DNA from: Eublepharis macularius
Lineage: Eukaryota; Chordata; Lepidosauria; Squamata; Eublepharidae
Direction of reading: 5' to 3'
DNA length: 64,000 nucleotides
Assembly: GCF_028583425.1 (NCBI RefSeq)
Contig: NC_072791.1
Location: forward strand, 15,891,868-15,955,867
In this document: positions 39,201-42,528 of the stretch, one piece after another
Layout: every line of letters starts with the position of its first letter
How positions within the stretch are numbered: the first letter of the stretch is position 1
Notes under the pieces: model-generated
The model's input: only the letters and a program-made list of their open reading frames with translations
What the model was told of the DNA's origin: nothing
The model's database searches: none
Position numbers and translations under genes: made by a program

Positions 39201-40083
39201 CATTTCATAAAGTGATGCTTTTCAGTGAGGTTCCGGGGATTGAACCTGGGACCTTCTGCCAATGCTCTGCCTCTGAGCTGTGACCGCACCCCATAGCATG
39301 AAGCTGCCTTCTACTGAGAGCCAAACTACAAGTGACGCCTTACACAGGTTGGACACTTGTCGGCTTCCCTCAAGTTTTGATGGGAAATGTAGGCGCCCTG
39401 GTTTTACAGCTTGGCTCTCCATTACAGCTGCAAGACCAGGATGCCTACATTTCCCATCAAAACTTGAGGGAAGCCGACTAGTGTCCAACCTGCGCAAGGT
39501 GTCACTTGTAGTTTGGCTCTCAGTCAGACCCTTGGACTGTCAAGGTCAGTATTGTCTACTCTGACTGGCAGCAGCTCTCTAGGGTCTCAAGCAGAGGTTG
39601 TTCCCTTTACTTCTTCCTGAGATCTCTGCCTGGACCTTGTAACCGGAGATGCCGGGGATTGAACCCGGGACCTGCGTGCAATGCAGATTCTCTCCCTCTG
39701 AGCCAGAGCTCCTCCCCTTTGTTTCTGTCATTCCCTCCCTCTTTTCCTTTGCTTGAAAGACCTCTTCTTTTGATCTCTTCATGCAATGACCGTGGGAAGA
39801 ATAGACATTCTCTGATGCTGAGGTCTCCTTCTCCCACAGGATCGGTATCATTGGAGCTCCACGCAACAAGTTTAGCCCTGACACGCTTCTGCCCATGGGG
39901 ACAGAGGAGGAGGAAGATGAGGAGGAAGTGGAGGATCAAGATAACCTCAGGACCAGCTCTGACTCACTCTTTGCCCAGGAGCTGCTCTCCAGCTTCAGGG
40001 ATGCCCAAGGCAGCGCCATCTATTCCTGCGAAGCTATTTCGAGGGCTACCACTGAAGGAGACTATGTTGAGAATCCCCAGTAG
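3165..40083 (+). CDS. PPP1R36: PPP1R36-like gene, last six coding exons (3'-complete, 5' end outside window)
   Basis: Six exons join in one reading frame: 3165-3231, 13151-13291, 29938-29980, 32702-32898, 35350-35544, 39840-40083. Every junction has AG acceptor and GT donor, and the split codons close correctly (AG+A, AA+G, none, AA+G, AA+G). The product is about 294 residues ending at TAG 40081-40083. I assign it to PPP1R36 from recalled family features: a conserved [15 protein letters not shown] block, a helical [18 protein letters not shown] block running into [12 protein letters not shown], then an [10 protein letters not shown] motif and an acidic tail. PPP1R36 is a protein phosphatase 1 regulatory (inhibitory) subunit, mostly testis-expressed in mammals. 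As I recall it is about 420 residues, so roughly 130 N-terminal residues lie upstream of the window. No PP1-docking RVxF motif is evident in the visible part. The gene structure is much firmer than the name. Confidence 0.72.
3327..3696. mobile_element. hAT-type MITE, CAGGGCTTTTTTTC family, copy 2 (long form)
   Basis: Duplication AGTATCAC (3319-3326) and AGTATCAT (3697-3704), 7 of 8 identical. At 370 bp it is longer than its relatives. About 3500-3650 is extra GC-rich sequence with a TGACGTCA motif and GCATGCGTGC / GCGCGCATGT. Traces of the same region survive in copies 3 and 6, so this may be the less-deleted ancestral form. Confidence 0.9.
4295..4553. mobile_element. hAT-type MITE, CAGGGCTTTTTTTC family, copy 3
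   Basis: Inverted orientation relative to copy 1. Perfect 8-bp duplication GAAAACAG at 4287-4294 and 4554-4561. 259 bp. Confidence 0.93.
4562..5427. other. Unassigned intronic stretch
   Basis: Non-coding sequence in the first visible intron. Apart from an A/T-rich tract around 5330-5430 that runs into the Sauria SINE tail I recognise nothing. Confidence 0.4.
5428..5722 (-). mobile_element. Sauria SINE (tRNA head, Bov-B-type tail)
   Basis: Read on the minus strand it begins GGAGCCCCGTGGCGCAGAGTGG (tRNA A-box region) with GTTCGATCC as B box, has an internal CCTTCCGAGGTCGGTAAAATG segment, and ends in GGGGACTACCTTTACCTTT, the CTACCTTT repeat typical of Sauria SINE and Bov-B 3' ends. This is the clearest taxonomic marker for a squamate in the window. 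Confidence 0.88.
5768..5930 (+). mobile_element. tRNA-derived SINE (GGCTCAGTGGTAGAGC type)
   Basis: Head GCTGTTGCTCAGTGGTAATGC (A box) and GGTTCAACCCC (B box), then the family body GACGTGAAAGACC and a 3' part GATGGACCAATGGTC. Diverged. Confidence 0.75.
6095..6302 (+). mobile_element. tRNA-derived SINE (GGCTCAGTGGTAGAGC type)
   Basis: Same family as the copy at 5768: CAGGTAGTAGGTGACGGTAAAGACC, CTGCCAGTCTGAGTAGACAA and the 3' end CAGTATAAGGCAGCC are all present, with a diverged head. Confidence 0.78.
6419..6565 (+). mobile_element. MIR-like tRNA-headed SINE, partial
   Basis: GTGTGGTGTAGTGGTTAGAGTG followed by a B-box-like GGTTGGAATCCCC. This head recurs many times in the window joined to a core GGGTGACCTTGGGCCAGT and a tail CACAGGGTTGTTGTG, resembling mammalian MIR (a CORE-SINE). 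Here the tail is truncated. Confidence 0.65.
6785..7465 (-). mobile_element. L2/CR1-clade LINE 3' end
   Basis: The minus strand encodes 162 uninterrupted residues (7469 to 6981) of the reverse transcriptase C-terminus: [42 protein letters not shown] and [20 protein letters not shown] 3' tail with GGGCGGTATATAAATTG and (AAATA)n follows at 6785-6850. This is the best preserved copy of the family here. A solo LTR interrupts it at 7471. Confidence 0.88.
7471..8013 (-). mobile_element. Solo LTR of an endogenous retroelement, family A
   Basis: 543 bp bounded by TG...CA (plus strand TGTCAGGCTATGG ... CACAGACATGACA), flanked by a perfect 5-bp duplication GCAAG at 7466-7470 and 8014-8018. Reverse-oriented polyadenylation signal at 7551-7556. 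It is the same family as the plus-strand LTR at 26752-27243. No internal region or second LTR is nearby, so it is a recombined solo LTR. It disrupts the LINE at 6785-7465. Confidence 0.85.
8233..8625. mobile_element. Fold-back retroposon F1
   Basis: Two inverted arms of about 130-150 nt. The left reads AGAGCAAGAGTCCAGTAACACC, the right ends GGTGCTACTGGACTCTTGCTC. They surround a ~100-nt loop with ATTGTCATTC repeats. Flanks CTAGGTAG (8225-8232) and CTAGGTGG (8626-8633) match 7 of 8. The loop is shared with F2 at 18963. A hammerhead-like core lies at 8538-8565. Confidence 0.8.
8538..8565 (+). ncRNA. Hammerhead-ribozyme-like core (possible relic)
   Basis: CTGAAGA, one extra base, a stem GTGAGC/GCTCAT closed by TATA, then GAAA. 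This matches the CUGANGA-stem II-GAAA part of a hammerhead, except for the unpaired base before stem II. No cleavage site or stem I/III was identified, so activity is not claimed. Confidence 0.35.
8634..10685. other. Unassigned intronic stretch
   Basis: No exon recognised. About 9760-9850 (CCATTTCCTGACCTGAAATGG and following) has a diverged relative at 15900-16015, so it is probably an old dispersed repeat. The rest holds only short poly-C and A/T runs. Confidence 0.4.
10686..10900 (-). mobile_element. tRNA-derived SINE (GGCTCAGTGGTAGAGC type)
   Basis: Minus-strand copy: 3' end ATATGGAATCAGACC at the left, body CAGATTGGCAGCTGCTCTCCAGGG, head region with GGGACTGATCCTGGGACC. Nearly full length but diverged; adjacent to a second copy in the same orientation. 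Confidence 0.75.
10905..11106 (-). mobile_element. tRNA-derived SINE (GGCTCAGTGGTAGAGC type)
   Basis: Minus strand: starts CACATGAAGCTGCTTTAT (SINE 3' end) and finishes GGATTGAACCTGGGACC and CTATCACTGAACCACAGCCCC (B and A boxes). Full length, head-to-tail with the preceding copy. Confidence 0.82.
11490..11640 (+). mobile_element. MIR-like SINE, 5' part
   Basis: GTATGGTGTAGTGGTTAGAGTG, CTAGTTCAAGTCCCC, then GGGTGACCTTGGGCCAGTTA: head plus core of the MIR-like family. The 3' tail is lost. Confidence 0.75.
11845..12045 (+). mobile_element. MIR-like SINE
   Basis: GGTGCAGTGGTTAAACTTTAG head, CAGGTTCGAATCCC B box, TTCACAGGGTTGTTGTGAAGG tail. Confidence 0.7.
12395..12660 (-). mobile_element. MIR-like SINE interrupted by a retroposon
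   Basis: Minus-strand MIR-like element: CCTCACAGCAACCTTGTG at the left, GGGATTTGAACTTGGCTC (B box) at the right. It is split at 12447-12530 by a short unit flanked by CCTTGTGTGGTA (12435-12446) and CCCTGTGAGGTA (12531-12542), a 10-of-12 duplication. Confidence 0.72.
12447..12530 (+). mobile_element. Short retroposon related to the fold-back arms, single arm
   Basis: CTGATGAAGGGAGCTGAG...AGCTCATACC...TCTTTAAGGTGCTATTGG is colinear with one arm of the fold-back elements (hammerhead-like region followed by GGTGCTACTGGACT). It is inserted in a MIR-like SINE with an imperfect ~12-bp duplication. It is not palindromic, so single-arm forms also transpose. Confidence 0.65.
13151..13291 (+). CDS. PPP1R36: PPP1R36-like exon (QHHMACGK block)
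   Basis: Acceptor CTTGACAG before 13151, donor GTAAGG after 13291. One base completes the upstream Arg codon, followed by 46 codons: a basic helix ([19 protein letters not shown]) then [17 protein letters not shown] and [10 protein letters not shown], leaving AA to complete a Lys codon with the exon at 29938. The LGLG-x-x-x-QHHMACG segment is the part I most firmly associate with PPP1R36. Confidence 0.85.
13388..13708. repeat. Dispersed repeats in intron
   Basis: 13388-13550 is a diverged GGTCCCCAACCTT...AAAATGGCTGCC repeat. 13556-13708 (GTTGCCAGCAAGCCTGGAG ... GATCGGCAACCCTA) has relatives at about 24063-24190 and 54420-54547 sharing TAAATAACAT and ATTAAA blocks. The latter has GTTGCC/GGCAAC ends like a MITE. 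Confidence 0.55.
14215..14242 (+). ncRNA. Hammerhead-ribozyme-like core (possible relic)
   Basis: CTGACGA, one base, a short stem GTGG/CCAT-like with loop, then GAAA, followed by GTGTGTACTGGAATAAAAAGG as in other Penelope-type tails. Same layout as the cores in the fold-back elements. No cleavage site identified. Confidence 0.3.
14400..14806. other. Unassigned, possibly LTR-derived
   Basis: Contains reverse-oriented TTTATT polyadenylation-like signals and a TTTAGTTTATTGGGTACAG stretch reminiscent of an LTR, but no boundaries or duplication were found. Ends at a poly-C tract (14788-14800). Confidence 0.25.
14807..15345. mobile_element. GC-rich MITE-like repeat
   Basis: Starts CAGTGGCGTAGCGTAGCCCC, a start typical of reptile hAT MITEs. 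It contains paired GATGTCA / TGATGTCATC elements (14909-14935), a poly-C run and a GC-rich interior. The right boundary is not resolved. Long ORFs through it on both strands reflect composition only. Confidence 0.5.
15427..15663 (-). mobile_element. MIR-like SINE
   Basis: Minus-strand full-length copy: tail CACCCTTCATGACAACTTAAGG, core CTGACCCACGGTCACCCAGCTGG, head CTCTTAACCACTACACCAAACTGG. A close relative is at 48575-48815. Confidence 0.82.
15664..17037. other. Unassigned intronic stretch
   Basis: 15900-16015 shares a diverged repeat with 9760-9850 (TTGAACTGAAATGGCC and TTTGCCCACTGGGAAAGT). Nothing else recognised. Open frames here lack splice-site support. Confidence 0.35.
17043..17578 (-). 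mobile_element. Solo LTR, family B
   Basis: 536 bp starting TGTCAT and ending ATGACA, with a perfect 5-bp duplication GGCTC at 17038-17042 and 17579-17583. On the minus strand it has a CCAAT box (GGCCAATCAG, about 17453-17462), a TATA box (GCTATATAAG, about 17427-17436) and a polyadenylation signal (17202-17207) in the order expected for an LTR. No internal retroviral sequence remains. Confidence 0.88.
17584..18951. other. Unassigned intronic stretch
   Basis: A/T-rich. About 18375-18410 (CTCTTGTAGCTTGGCTCTGAG) matches one terminus of the palindromic MITE at 39314-39523. An (AGATT/AAAATAA)n-like simple repeat occupies about 18828-18875. No exon seen. Confidence 0.4.
18963..19409. mobile_element. 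Fold-back retroposon F2
   Basis: Inverted arms (AGAGCAAGAGTCCAGTAGCACC ... GTTCTACTGGACTTTTGCTC) around a loop with ATTGTCATTT repeats, flanked by a perfect 11-bp duplication CTAACACAAGT at 18952-18962 and 19410-19420. The loop is homologous to that of F1, including CTGATTTCTCCACACC and TGCATATCCCACC. 447 bp. Confidence 0.9.
19421..20869. other. Unassigned intronic stretch
   Basis: Around 19890-19930 a CAATAAAGAACTCTCATTTCG segment resembles a polyadenylation region of an LTR or gene-derived repeat, but boundaries were not found. No exon supported. Confidence 0.3.
20870..21605 (+). mobile_element. L2/CR1-clade LINE 3' end, decayed
   Basis: Frame-broken reverse transcriptase C-terminus: [38 protein letters not shown] and YLKDHLSQY. 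The 3' tail is GATAGGCAGGCTTATAAACG and TAAATAAATA. More diverged than the 6785-7465 copy. Confidence 0.78.
21606..22555. other. Unassigned intronic stretch
   Basis: No repeat or exon recognised with confidence. Overlapping ORFs on both strands (for example around 21971-22399) have no splice signals and look like chance. Confidence 0.3.
22556..22612 (+). mobile_element. tRNA-derived SINE fragment
   Basis: Short fragment with TAGGTCCCAGGTTCAGTCCTCAG (B-box region) of the GGCTCAGTGGTAGAGC SINE family, joined to a CR1 fragment. Confidence 0.5.
22613..23310 (+). mobile_element. CR1 LINE 3' fragment
   Basis: Encodes [29 protein letters not shown] and [13 protein letters not shown], the hallmark C-terminal region of CR1 ORF2, then a 3' end with GGAGGTCCCTTCCAACCCTATGATTC, the CR1 terminus. 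A GT/G simple repeat lies near 23198-23222. Confidence 0.9.
23500..23712 (-). mobile_element. MIR-like SINE
   Basis: Minus strand: CCTCACAACAACCCTATGAG tail, GCCCAGAATCTCCCAGTGAG core, TTTGAACTTGCATCTCCC B box. Diverged head. Confidence 0.68.
23713..25270. other. Unassigned intronic stretch
   Basis: 24063-24190 belongs to the dispersed repeat seen at 13556-13708. Nothing else recognised. Confidence 0.35.
25275..26050 (-). mobile_element. L1 LINE 3' fragment
   Basis: The minus strand, frame broken by stops, reads [13 protein letters not shown], then [38 protein letters not shown] and YLYG, the end of L1 ORF2 of the squamate type (a WW-x-C-like block, here with Cys replaced by Thr). A/T-rich and decayed. 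Confidence 0.72.
26168..26236. mobile_element. Short palindromic MITE
   Basis: Near-perfect hairpin: AGAGCCAAGCTACAAGCGATG ... CATCACTTGTAGCCTGGCTCT, 69 bp. Termini match the larger palindromic MITE at 39314-39523 (GAGCCAAACTACAAGTGA). Confidence 0.75.
26752..27243 (+). mobile_element. Solo LTR of an endogenous retroelement, family A
   Basis: Starts TGTCATGTCTGAGCC, ends CCATAGCCTGACA. Flanks GCAAG (26747-26751) and GCAAC (27244-27248) differ at one base. Polyadenylation signal AATAAA at 27157-27162. Inverted relative to its relative at 7471-8013. Confidence 0.83.
27439..27870. mobile_element. AGGGTTGCC-type MITE, one copy plus a diverged neighbour
   Basis: 27439-27660 begins TAGGGTTGCCAG and carries GAGAAAATGGCTGC and CCAAATCTCCAGGA, the core of a family also seen at 42529, 43088, 44225, 53446 and 60796. 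27700-27870 is a second diverged piece ending GGCAACCTTA. Confidence 0.68.
27871..28744. other. Unassigned intronic stretch
   Basis: Nothing recognised on either strand. Confidence 0.35.
28745..28905 (-). mobile_element. MIR-like/L2-type 3' tail
   Basis: AATATCCCACCTTCCCCTTC and ATTTTATCCTCACAATAACCCTGCGAGGT: minus-strand tail and core of the MIR-like family, head missing. Confidence 0.6.
28906..29490. repeat. Unclassified ~580-bp interspersed repeat, copy 1
   Basis: Starts AAGCCCCTTCTGCACC and runs to GCAGACTCAGCTT. It matches 36683-37890 closely, for example AAACCAGCGATTCATC, AAGAGGAAAGAGGGGAGG, GAGTATGCATGGGGAAACAGCC and GCCGCAT-GTGGCTGGAGTGACTCC. No coding capacity. Class unknown. Confidence 0.75.
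29938..29980 (+). CDS. PPP1R36: PPP1R36-like micro-exon
   Basis: Only 43 nt. Acceptor TTCATTTTAG with a pyrimidine tract, donor GTAAGG. The first G completes the Lys codon begun at 13290-13291, then [14 protein letters not shown], ending on a codon boundary. DFFE runs directly into GLYNF of the next exon. Confidence 0.82.
30009..30215 (+). mobile_element. tRNA-derived SINE, nearly intact
   Basis: GGGGCTGTGGCTCAGTGGTAG (A box), GGTTCAATCCCCAGC (B box), and a 3' end GGCACCTTCATGTATGT. The most complete head of this family in the window. It lies 28 bp downstream of the PPP1R36 micro-exon donor. Confidence 0.85.
30346..30510 (+). mobile_element. Single-arm relative of the fold-back family
   Basis: TAGGTCTGTAGTAGAACAACAGG, GTCCAGTGGCACCTTGGGGACC and GGTAAAAGCTTTCGGGAGC: the sequence of an F7-type arm, including the TTTC (GAAA on the minus strand) of the hammerhead-like region. 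Followed at about 30497 by CAGGGCCGTATTATTC, one end of a different hAT-like MITE. Confidence 0.6.
30759..30838. repeat. 80-bp perfect palindrome, no spacer
   Basis: The 40-nt left arm 30759-30798 (ending GGCGTAAGCTT) is the exact reverse complement of 30799-30838. Symmetry resumes beyond it: TACAAAAGC at about 30723-30731 matches GCTTTTGTA at 30839-30847 after ~27 extra bases in the left arm. GAAGAAGGGGAAGCCGGAAAC follows at about 30855-30875, a Penelope/hammerhead-like context. Confidence 0.9.
30880..31424. other. Unassigned A/T-rich intronic stretch
   Basis: Nothing recognised. It may be the body of the element whose end forms the palindrome at 30759-30838. Confidence 0.3.
31425..31835 (-). 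mobile_element. MIR-like SINE split by a hAT MITE
   Basis: CTGACCCAAGGTCACCC and GATTCGAACCTGGGCCTCCC lie left of the insertion, and CTAACACTCTAACAACTGCC (head) lies right of 31807. The SINE is therefore older than the hAT insertion at 31540-31799. Confidence 0.78.
31540..31799. mobile_element. hAT-type MITE, CAGGGCTTTTTTTC family, copy 4
   Basis: Duplication AGTCTAAC (31532-31539) and AGCCTAAC (31800-31807), 7 of 8. 260 bp, same structure as copy 1, nested in a MIR-like SINE. Confidence 0.92.
32207..32350 (+). mobile_element. 5S-rRNA-derived SINE
   Basis: GATCCGATATGCTAAGCAGG and GTGCTTGGATGGGCGACCACC follow the internal control region of 5S rRNA (GGAAGCTAAGCAGGGTCGGG ... TACTTGGATGGGAGACC), then a non-5S body GGCACTGGCAAACCACCTCTG. 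The 5S head is truncated at the left. Confidence 0.82.
32415..32597 (+). mobile_element. tRNA-derived SINE
   Basis: GACTGTGGCTCAGTGGTAGAAC, CAGGTTCAATCCCCAGC and CAGTATTAGGCAGCTTCACGTG are all present. Ends 105 bp upstream of a PPP1R36 exon. Confidence 0.85.
32702..32898 (+). CDS. PPP1R36: PPP1R36-like exon ([14 protein letters not shown] block)
   Basis: Acceptor CTACCTTTAG, donor GTATGG. 65 codons in frame zero: an amphipathic helical block ([17 protein letters not shown]), then [20 protein letters not shown], ending FPYR plus AA. This is the longest well-folded-looking segment visible. Other frames are closed or continue into intron. Confidence 0.87.
33063..33177. mobile_element. Fold-back retroposon F7 (short)
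   Basis: Left arm GTAGAAGAACAAGATTCGGG ... CCTTAAAGACCAAC and right arm GGTCTTTAAGGTGCC ... AATCTTG are inverted and almost abut. Perfect 13-bp duplication CTCTTGAAATGCT at 33050-33062 and 33178-33190. 115 bp. Confidence 0.9.
33475..33774. mobile_element. Fold-back retroposon F8
   Basis: Arms of about 120-130 nt: left GTGGTCTTGGCATTGTAGTTCC ... AGAGATCTCTCAGTGTCAC, right the reverse complement with a few differences. Perfect 14-bp duplication ACAAAGCAATGGAA at 33461-33474 and 33775-33788. A different sequence family from F1-F7; a single-arm relative is at 48955-49105. The left arm keeps a hammerhead-like core on the minus strand (about 33534-33564). Confidence 0.92.
33900..34125 (-). mobile_element. 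5S-rRNA-derived SINE
   Basis: Minus strand: CCCATCCAAGTACTAACCAAGG and CTGCTTAGCTTCTAAGATCTGAC are the reverse complement of the 5S internal promoter region. Body GAGATGGTTTGCCATTGCCTGC. Longest copy. Confidence 0.85.
34612..34740 (+). mobile_element. Single-arm relative of the fold-back family
   Basis: TTTCAGGTAGGTAGCCGTGTTGGTC, GAGTCCAGTGGCACC and CTTCTTCAGAAT, colinear with the left arm of F7 and its missing inner part. Confidence 0.65.
34957..35085 (-). mobile_element. CR1 LINE 3' terminus
   Basis: ATCATAGAACCATAGAGCTGG and GTCCAACCCCCTGCCCA on the plus strand are the reverse complement of the CR1 3' end region. Confidence 0.75.
35350..35544 (+). CDS. PPP1R36: PPP1R36-like exon ([10 protein letters not shown] block)
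   Basis: Acceptor CCCTTTAAG, donor GTAAGG. G completes Lys, then [20 protein letters not shown] and [20 protein letters not shown], ending MSSVVSES plus AA. 195 nt, phase matched on both sides. The QRSPV-STLLP and YLFQ-HYLHP pieces fit my memory of PPP1R36 C-termini. Confidence 0.87.
35625..35872 (+). mobile_element. CR1 LINE 3' terminus
   Basis: GGGGTCAGGTAGCAGTTTTCCC, GGAGCAGGGGTCACTGGGGC and GAGGTCCCTTCCAACCCTATG, colinear with 23085-23300 of the other CR1 copy. Confidence 0.85.
36250..36356 (-). mobile_element. tRNA-derived SINE, 3' half
   Basis: AAAGCTGCTTCATGTTGATTC, AGACCCTTGATCTGTCAAGG and GACTGGCAGCTCTCCAGG. Cut off at the left by the fold-back element inserted at 36368. Confidence 0.75.
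36368..36614. mobile_element. Fold-back retroposon F3
   Basis: Complete left arm starting CGGAGATAGATCAAGATGGC, short loop, truncated right arm. Perfect 11-bp duplication TTATTTCTTTA at 36357-36367 and 36615-36625. An intact hammerhead-like core lies on the minus strand at 36477-36504. Confidence 0.92.
36477..36504 (-). ncRNA. Hammerhead-ribozyme-like core
   Basis: Minus strand CTGAAGA, A, stem GTGAG/CTCAC, GAAA, then GCTCATACC. Same arrangement as in F5 and F6. No cleavage strand found. Confidence 0.35.
36683..37890. repeat. Unclassified interspersed repeat, copy 2, split by a LINE
   Basis: 36683-37160 and 37678-37890 together match 28906-29490. The L2-like fragment 37161-37677 interrupts it. 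At the right border the unit runs into a (CAGTG)4 repeat at about 37895-37912. Confidence 0.75.
37161..37677 (+). mobile_element. L2/CR1-clade LINE 3' end, nested
   Basis: Encodes [23 protein letters not shown], the segment that follows the RT domain in the 6785 and 59525 copies, and has the tail CCACCTTGAGCCCGCTTGC ... CTATAAATTAAATTAATAATAATAA. Left junction ATTATCATTATCATTATCATC microsatellite. Confidence 0.78.
37990..38063. repeat. Short dispersed repeat shared with the BRF1 upstream region
   Basis: GAGCTGAAGAAATGCTGAAAC ... AAGCAATTCTA ... TATTAAACGACACAGGAAC matches 61031-61098. Confidence 0.65.
38064..38610. other. Unassigned intronic stretch
   Basis: Nothing recognised. Confidence 0.35.
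38611..39045. mobile_element. GC-rich hAT-like MITE
   Basis: Starts CAGGGCCGGATCGAGG near 38620 and ends CTAGATCCGGACCTG near 39048, imperfect terminal repeats. Interior of extreme GC content with ATGACGTCACGG near 38965. A clean duplication could not be assigned. The many long ORFs on both strands are compositional. Confidence 0.6.
39222..39292 (-). mobile_element. tRNA-derived SINE head fragment
   Basis: GGGGATTGAACCTGGGACC (B box) and CTCTGAGCTGTGACC (A box), joined to a second SINE copy. Confidence 0.6.
39296..39716 (-). mobile_element. tRNA-derived SINE split by a palindromic MITE
   Basis: 3' end CATGAAGCTGCCTTCTA before 39314, continuation TCAGACCCTTGGACTGTCAAGG after 39523, head GGGATTGAACCCGGGACC and CTCTGAGCCAGAGCTCC near 39655-39712. 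Confidence 0.82.
39314..39523. mobile_element. Palindromic MITE inside a SINE
   Basis: 210 bp with ~90-nt inverted arms: CTGAGAGCCAAACTACAAG ... GGCTTCCCTCAAGTTTTGATGG at the left, reverse complement at the right. The spacer contains a further TTGGCTCTCCA. Interrupts a SINE, giving clear boundaries. Superfamily not assigned. Confidence 0.85.
39840..40083 (+). CDS. PPP1R36: PPP1R36-like terminal exon
   Basis: Acceptor CTCCCACAG. G completes Lys, then [20 protein letters not shown], an acidic run [14 protein letters not shown], and [17 protein letters not shown] to a TAG stop at 40081-40083. An overlapping 182-residue frame (39659-40207) is a shadow. Confidence 0.85.
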
Positions 40084-40202
40084 GGTTTGGCTAGCATTAC
40101 GGCTAAGTTTTCCACACGCTACACACTTTTCGGAAGTTGTAGATGGTCGGATTTTAATCCCCTGTTCAAGAATGAAGGAAAGTTTAGCAAGCCCAACAGC
40201 TA

Positions 40203-40208
40203 AATAAA
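40203..40208 (+). terminator. Candidate polyadenylation signal of the PPP1R36-like gene
   Basis: AATAAA 120 bp after the stop codon; a second AATAAA is at 40573-40578. Either could end the 3' UTR. Confidence 0.45.
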
Positions 40209-40229
40209 TCTAAGTGATCATAAGAACAG

Positions 40230-42360
40230 ATTTCTGTTGCTAACCTGTACTGCCGTTATGCCTGTCAACTTTCCTTAGCTTCTAACCCTAGACAGAGAAT
40301 CCTGGGAATTGTAGTTTGTGTTGTATGTGCTGAAAAGAGACTCCCCCCGGCGTCCCTCACAGAATTTCCGTTCCTAGAGTTCCCTTGGGAGAGTGAAGTG
40401 CTGTTAATATAATTTAAATCTGCAGTATTTATGGATCTCATGAAGTTTTATTGGCTGGCTGATTTTTTAAAAAATGTAAACATTTTCTTCTGCATCTCGA
40501 AGGTCCCAAGTCAATGTACAAAGCATAAATGCACACACACAAAGACACAAACAGTTTACACCTCAAAATCAGAATAAAGGGGCCCTTCCTCCACTCTCAG
40601 CCTTCTGAGTGCCCCATCTGGTGTTAGACATTTGCTCAACTGCTGGTTTTTAAATTTTCAATGGGGTGCTTCTGTCTTTTGCTTCTTCCCAAGCCAAGGA
40701 CGCAACCTGACACTAGCGCCATTTTAAATCTGCATCCCTGCTCAGCGTCCCACCCAGGATACTTGCAAAACAAGATCCTCGTTCACCTCCTCGCTTCCTT
40801 CTATTTTTTTTTTAAATGTCCAGTCTGATGAACAGTTCTGGATAGCTCAAAAACATTGCTCACAATTTGGTATCATTTTGGTTGGTCCTAACAAAAAGGC
40901 ATTACGTGGCTTCTCATTTTGGATTTAAAATCAGCAGAAACGTATTTAATTAGTAAACAATTCCAGATCATTGTCCAGCAAGGTAGATTTTCTGAATGTG
41001 CCTAACATGGACAGCAGTAAAGGTGGAGCAAGGCAGGCCTCTCTAGGGAGGGAGAGTTCCTAAGCCACGGTGCCCCTGACAAGAAGGCCCTGTTTGAAGA
41101 TGCCTTCTTAGAGTTGTGTGTTATACTTCAAGGGGCTTTGCCTCATCACTTGGAACTCGTTGCTCTGCAGGTACGGTGTACCTTGTTGGTAGCATGCTGT
41201 GGGTGGTTAATCTGCAACCTCCAGTCTCTCTCCCCATCTTTATGATTCTATGAAATAACACCACATTCACTTGCAGGTCTGAAAACACTGGCTCAGCTTA
41301 TGGTTCATGTCATCAAACGATGGCCGTGTGCTCCCAGCAACGTAATTTGTTTCCTCTTGAAAAGGGTGGAACGAGGACAGAAAGTGGTGGGAAATGTTGC
41401 TTTCATAGCAAAGTCCAAAGCATTAGGGGAGGAACAAACTCCCAAACGGCACTGTACCCAACTTTGGAATATTTTGCTGGAAATGTCCTATTTCTTTCTC
41501 CCCAAATTCCAGTCATGAACCTAGGCACTTTTCTGCTGTCTTTCTTCCTGCGTTTGACAGTTTGCCTTTGCTTGTTTGCACGCAAGGCAGACCCCATTTG
41601 GAGCTTTCTCTTACCAGCCCAGCAGACGGGCCTGCGGTGTAGGAGCCATTCCAAATTCTTGTCAAGGAGGATTAAGTGCATACGAGGACACCGTCATTGG
41701 CTGGTTATCAAGATTCCCTGGCAGAAGGAAAGCTTTGTTGAATGGCAGGACGTTCTCTTGTTGGGCTCTCTCTGGGGGAGAGTTTTGTTGTACTCCCGAG
41801 CCCTCCCAGGGAAGTCATACTTGTAGAAACATGTAACTTGCCGCCAACTGGTTCCACATGAGGGTGAATCATCCTTCCAACAGGAGAAAGTGAGTCAGAA
41901 GGAAAGCTCTTTGCGGGAGCTCATTACATGCCCGTCTGCCTGCTCTTTTACCCAGGAGTGGAATCTCCACTCTTTTGATAATGACATGGTACAGATAGGA
42001 ATCGTTTTTAAAAAGGAGCCAGTCTCTCCCAACCCCACCCATGCCTTGCGGGCTTTGCTTGTCGTTTTGCACTCAAGTGTGGCTGATCCGGCTGAGAACA
42101 AATTGGAAAGGTGTAGAGTTTCTATGAACTGTCTTTTTACCAAGGCATCCGCCATCTTGCTACGGGTCTTCTGCTTTTTTAATCAACCCAATCACCTTGT
42201 AAAGACCAACAGATGTGACCCGCTTGGCCTTGGAATCACAAGCTGGTCTCTGCCTCTTGGCTTCAAATCACCAATTCTACTTTCAAACTGGTTTAATGGG
42301 AGGAACGGTCTGCCTCCTGTGAACCCGGTAGTTTTGGGGAAAGGCTGGGTTTTATGACCG
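40230..42360. other. Intergenic, mostly unassigned
   Basis: No repeat family recognised in about 2 kb, unusual for this window. Overlapping ORFs on both strands at 41300-42360 (up to 168 codons) have no splice or conservation support visible. Possibly 3' UTR or unique intergenic DNA. Confidence 0.35.
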
Positions 42361-42365
42361 CTCCT

Positions 42366-42528
42366 AGATGGCGGTTTGTATTTATCTAGTACATTTTATA
42401 TCCCTTCTTCCAAGGAGTTTGAACAGTGAGCATAATTCTACCTCCGTGTTGTCCTCACAACCACCCTGTAAGTTAGGTACAAGAGAGAGCTTGGCCCATT
42501 GTCACCCACTGATACTCGTAGGATTGCC
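42366..42528 (-). mobile_element. MIR-like SINE tail
   Basis: TTGTCCTCACAACCACCCTG and GGCCCATTGTCACCCACTG: tail and core on the minus strand. The head is replaced by a MITE. Confidence 0.6.

Noticed and set aside
39659..40207. 182-codon plus-strand frame over the last PPP1R36 exon
   Set aside because: Different frame from the phase-matched exon and starts inside a SINE head. Shadow.
41320..41826. 168-codon frame in the intergenic region, with overlapping frames on both strands
   Set aside because: Low-stop chance region: no domain, no acceptor/donor pair consistent with the frame, and frames overlap on both strands.
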